A stretch of 6,619 bases of DNA from Spirochaetes bacterium RBG_16_67_19 (GTDB lineage: Bacteria > Spirochaetota > Spirochaetia > SZUA-6 > DRHE01): the NCBI GenBank assembly GCA_001829505.1, contig MIBK01000164.1, positions 2,196 through 8,814 on the forward strand, written 5' to 3'. This document shows positions 4,770 through 6,619 of the stretch, piece by piece. The notes under the pieces were generated by a model. That model was not told the DNA's origin. It did not search any database and worked only from the letters and a program-made list of their open reading frames with translations. Numbering within the stretch: the stretch's first letter is position 1; the number at the start of each line of letters is the position of its first letter. The position numbers and the translations under genes were made by a program.

Positions 4770-5935
4770 GCGATCCCATATACCTGGACCATAATGCCAC
4801 CACCCCGGTTCGTGTCGAGGTGGTCGAGGCCATGCTGCCCTGGTTGAAAGAGCACTTCGGCAATCCTTCGAGCACGCATGTATACGGCCGTCGGGCCCAT
4901 GAGGCCATTGAAACAGCCAGAGAACAAGTTGCCGCGCTGCTCGGATGCCAAACCGATGAGGTGTTTTTCACCTCAGGAGGAACGGAGGCCAACAACCTGG
5001 CGATTCTGGGTTCCACAGAAGCGGCGGCTAAAGGGCGAAGGCATTTGCTGACCTCGGTGGTGGAGCATCCTGCAACCATGCGCCCTTGCGATCGGCTGCA
5101 AAACAATGGGTGGGAGGTCACCCGATTGCCGGTCGACAGCGACGGCCGGATCCGGCTCAAGGATGTGCGCGCCTTCGCGCGAGGGGATACCGCCTTGGTG
5201 ACTGTGATGCTTGCCAACAATGAGACCGGCACCCTCATGCCGCTCCAGGGTATCTCCGAAATCGCGCATTCCAAAGGAGCGCGGGTCCATACCGATGCCG
5301 CTCAGGCCGTGGGAAAGATTCCCGTCCGGGTTTACGAATTGGGAGTGGACTTGCTTTCCGTGGCGGGGCACAAGCTGTATGCCCCCAAGGGCGTCGGAGC
5401 GCTTTTCGTGCGCAAAGGAACATCGATTCGTCCGGTGCTGTTGGGCGCCGGCCACGAGAGTGGCTTGCGTCCAGGCACTGAGAACGTCCCCTACATTGTA
5501 GGCCTGGGCGAAGCCTGCGAGCTTGCGGCGCAAGATCTCGCAGAGGAAGCGGCGCGGGTACGAGCGCTCCGGGACGATCTTTGGGTGCTGCTGAGTGCCG
5601 AGGTGCCCGGCATACGCCTTAATGGGCACCCGACGGAAAGGCTCCTTAACACCTTGAACGTGTCCTTCCCTGGCGTCTTGGGCAGCGCCGTGCTGGGGGC
5701 AGCGCCCGGAGTGGCTGCTTCGACCGGCTCGGCCTGTCACGAAGGGGCGGAGAATCCTTCCGGTGTCCTCCTGGCCATGGGACTGGAAGCAGTCACGGCG
5801 CTAGGGGCCGTGCGGCTATCGCTCGGGCGTGGAACTTCCAGGGAGCATGTTTTGGAAGCAGCGCGAGCACTGGTCCGAGCCTGGAAAGAGGTCTCGGCCA
5901 GGGTTGAGGTTTCAAGCGGATCAGGCTCTCGGTAG
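4766..5935 (+). CDS. Cysteine desulfurase, class V aminotransferase family (NifS/IscS-like), 389 aa
   Basis: Family marks in order: IYLDHNATTPV (5-15), FGNPSSTHVYGR (31-42), SGGTEANN (70-77), VEHPAT with His101, ANNETGT (150-156), TDAAQAVGK with Asp177 and Gln180, SVAGHKLYAPKG with PLP lysine Lys203, RPGTEN with Arg235, and STGSACHEG with catalytic Cys324. The enzyme takes sulfur from cysteine as a protein persulfide, giving alanine. The loop after Cys324 is compact (SACHEGAENPSGVLL) and looks like the ACHS-x-x-PSPVLL loop of selenocysteine lyases more than the longer IscS loop, so selenium release is a possible alternative. No IscU, IscA or other Fe-S assembly gene is beside it. It lies inside the sulfur operon, which points to a dedicated persulfide source for DsrE/rhodanese. 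Two TAG codons in a row (5933-5938) end it. The extra Ser/Gly tail SSGSGSR is not conserved. Confidence 0.95.
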   Translation: MSDPIYLDHNATTPVRVEVVEAMLPWLKEHFGNPSSTHVYGRRAHEAIETAREQVAALLGCQTDEVFFTSGGTEANNLAILGSTEAAAKGRRHLLTSVVEHPATMRPCDRLQNNGWEVTRLPVDSDGRIRLKDVRAFARGDTALVTVMLANNETGTLMPLQGISEIAHSKGARVHTDAAQAVGKIPVRVYELGVDLLSVAGHKLYAPKGVGALFVRKGTSIRPVLLGAGHESGLRPGTENVPYIVGLGEACELAAQDLAEEAARVRALRDDLWVLLSAEVPGIRLNGHPTERLLNTLNVSFPGVLGSAVLGAAPGVAASTGSACHEGAENPSGVLLAMGLEAVTALGAVRLSLGRGTSREHVLEAARALVRAWKEVSARVEVSSGSGSR

Positions 5936-5971
5936 TAGAAGTCTAGCCGGCAATGGGTTGGGCTGAGGGTG

Positions 5972-6619
5972 ATGGCACTCACGTCGGAGGAATACGATCG
6001 CTGGTATCGGACGCCTCGCGGCCGGTGGATAGGCCGACTGGAGTATGGAGCGGTACGTGCCCTCCTCAAGCCGCATCCTGAGGAGTCCCTGCTGGATGTG
6101 GGCTGCGGTACCGGATACTTCACCCGTTGTTTCGCTCATGATCAGGCCGCGGCAGTAGTCGGTATAGACCCGGATCCTGCAGCTCTCGAATTTGCCCGCC
6201 TTCACGCTGCAAAACACGAGACGTACCTCCTGGCATCAGGCGAATCGCTTCCCTTCCCCTCCGGGTCATTCGATCTGGCCATTGCGATCACCGCGATGTG
6301 TTTCGTGCACGACCAGGTAGCGTTTCTGCGCGAGATGGCCCGTGTGACACGACGCTGTTTCGCCGTTGGGCTGCTGAATCGCCGCAGTCTGCTCTGGCGC
6401 CGCGTGAGGCGTGCTGCAGGACAGGGAGGCTACCAGGGTGCTCACTGGCACACCAAACAGGAAATTGTCAGACTGTGCACCAATGCTGGTATTTCTGCCC
6501 TTTTCATTGGGACCGCGCTGCAATTCCCATCTGCCAACGGCGTTGCGAGAGTGCTTGAAAGAATCCTGCCGATATGGTGGCCCTGGGGAGGGTTTCTTAT
6601 TTTGCTGGCCGGCCCGGTT
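5972..6619 (+). CDS. Class I SAM-dependent methyltransferase (3' end beyond the window)
   Basis: The frame from ATG 5972 is open through the last base (216 codons). Motif I is LDVGCGTGYF (41-50), the acidic residue after strand 2 is Asp66 in VVGIDPDP, and LPFPSGSFDLAIAI (93-106) is the usual motif-II/III region of UbiE-like (type 11) methyltransferases. The opening EEYDRWYRTPRGRWIGRLE is that of a branch of small stand-alone enzymes. The hydrophobic end ILPIWWPWGGFLILLAGPV suggests only some residues are missing, since such proteins usually finish soon after this segment. The start lies 36 bp after the desulfurase; a GTG three bases earlier is possible, and the ribosome site (GAGGG) is close and poor, so the exact start is less sure. 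It is probably the fifth operon gene. The substrate cannot be read from the sequence; sulfide, selenide, a thiol or a metalloid would fit the setting. Confidence 0.85.
   Translation, partial: MALTSEEYDRWYRTPRGRWIGRLEYGAVRALLKPHPEESLLDVGCGTGYFTRCFAHDQAAAVVGIDPDPAALEFARLHAAKHETYLLASGESLPFPSGSFDLAIAITAMCFVHDQVAFLREMARVTRRCFAVGLLNRRSLLWRRVRRAAGQGGYQGAHWHTKQEIVRLCTNAGISALFIGTALQFPSANGVARVLERILPIWWPWGGFLILLAGPV

Noticed and set aside
4573..5740. Long minus-strand open frames opposite the flavoprotein and desulfurase genes
   Set aside because: They lie antisense to genes with unmistakable motifs, have no ribosome sites or recognisable domains and arise from GC-rich codon bias.

Overview
The window is GC-rich bacterial DNA (roughly 60% G+C by eye). 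It shows a lipobox-type lipoprotein, a textbook sigma-54 promoter, a textbook sigma-70 promoter and Shine-Dalgarno-led genes. This fits a Gram-negative-type bacterium such as an acidobacterium or deltaproteobacterium-like lineage, but nothing here fixes the taxon. No tRNA, rRNA, CRISPR array, transposase or integrase was seen.

Left part (1-2050) is a worn region. On the minus strand there is a broken lipoprotein gene with a DUF1554-like domain (1-536; start codon out of phase and an internal frame break, running off the left edge). Two separate 3' ends of NAD-dependent epimerase/dehydratase genes also lie on the minus strand (582-755 and 1874-2044). They share an 87-bp direct repeat about 1.29 kb apart, and the second seems to have lost an internal block. 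Between them, on the plus strand, is an intact gene for a 301-residue exported protein of unknown function (928-1833). It has a strong ribosome binding site and a near-perfect sigma-54 promoter just upstream (886-901).

Middle (2050-2544): a small one-pass membrane protein with a C-terminal SHOCT motif is encoded on the minus strand (2050-2325). It diverges from a plus-strand operon. The 219-bp gap between them holds a consensus promoter, TTGACA-N17-TATTAT, followed at once by a perfect 7-bp-arm palindrome at the expected transcription start. This is a natural operator for the ArsR-type regulator encoded next.

Right part (2545-6619) is a tight plus-strand operon, apparently for sulfur (possibly selenium) handling. 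The order is: ArsR-rhodanese fusion regulator; DsrE-family protein with a CxxC pair; sulfide:quinone oxidoreductase-like flavoprotein; cysteine desulfurase (ATGA overlap with the flavoprotein gene); and a SAM-dependent methyltransferase cut by the right edge. Spacings are 24, 14, -4 and 36 bp. The inferred logic is that sulfane sulfur or sulfide is sensed by the regulator, produced by the desulfurase, carried by DsrE/rhodanese cysteines, oxidised by the flavoprotein and perhaps methylated by the last enzyme. Each family is known. The combination, and a regulator whose only cysteines lie in its rhodanese loop, are the most interesting parts.
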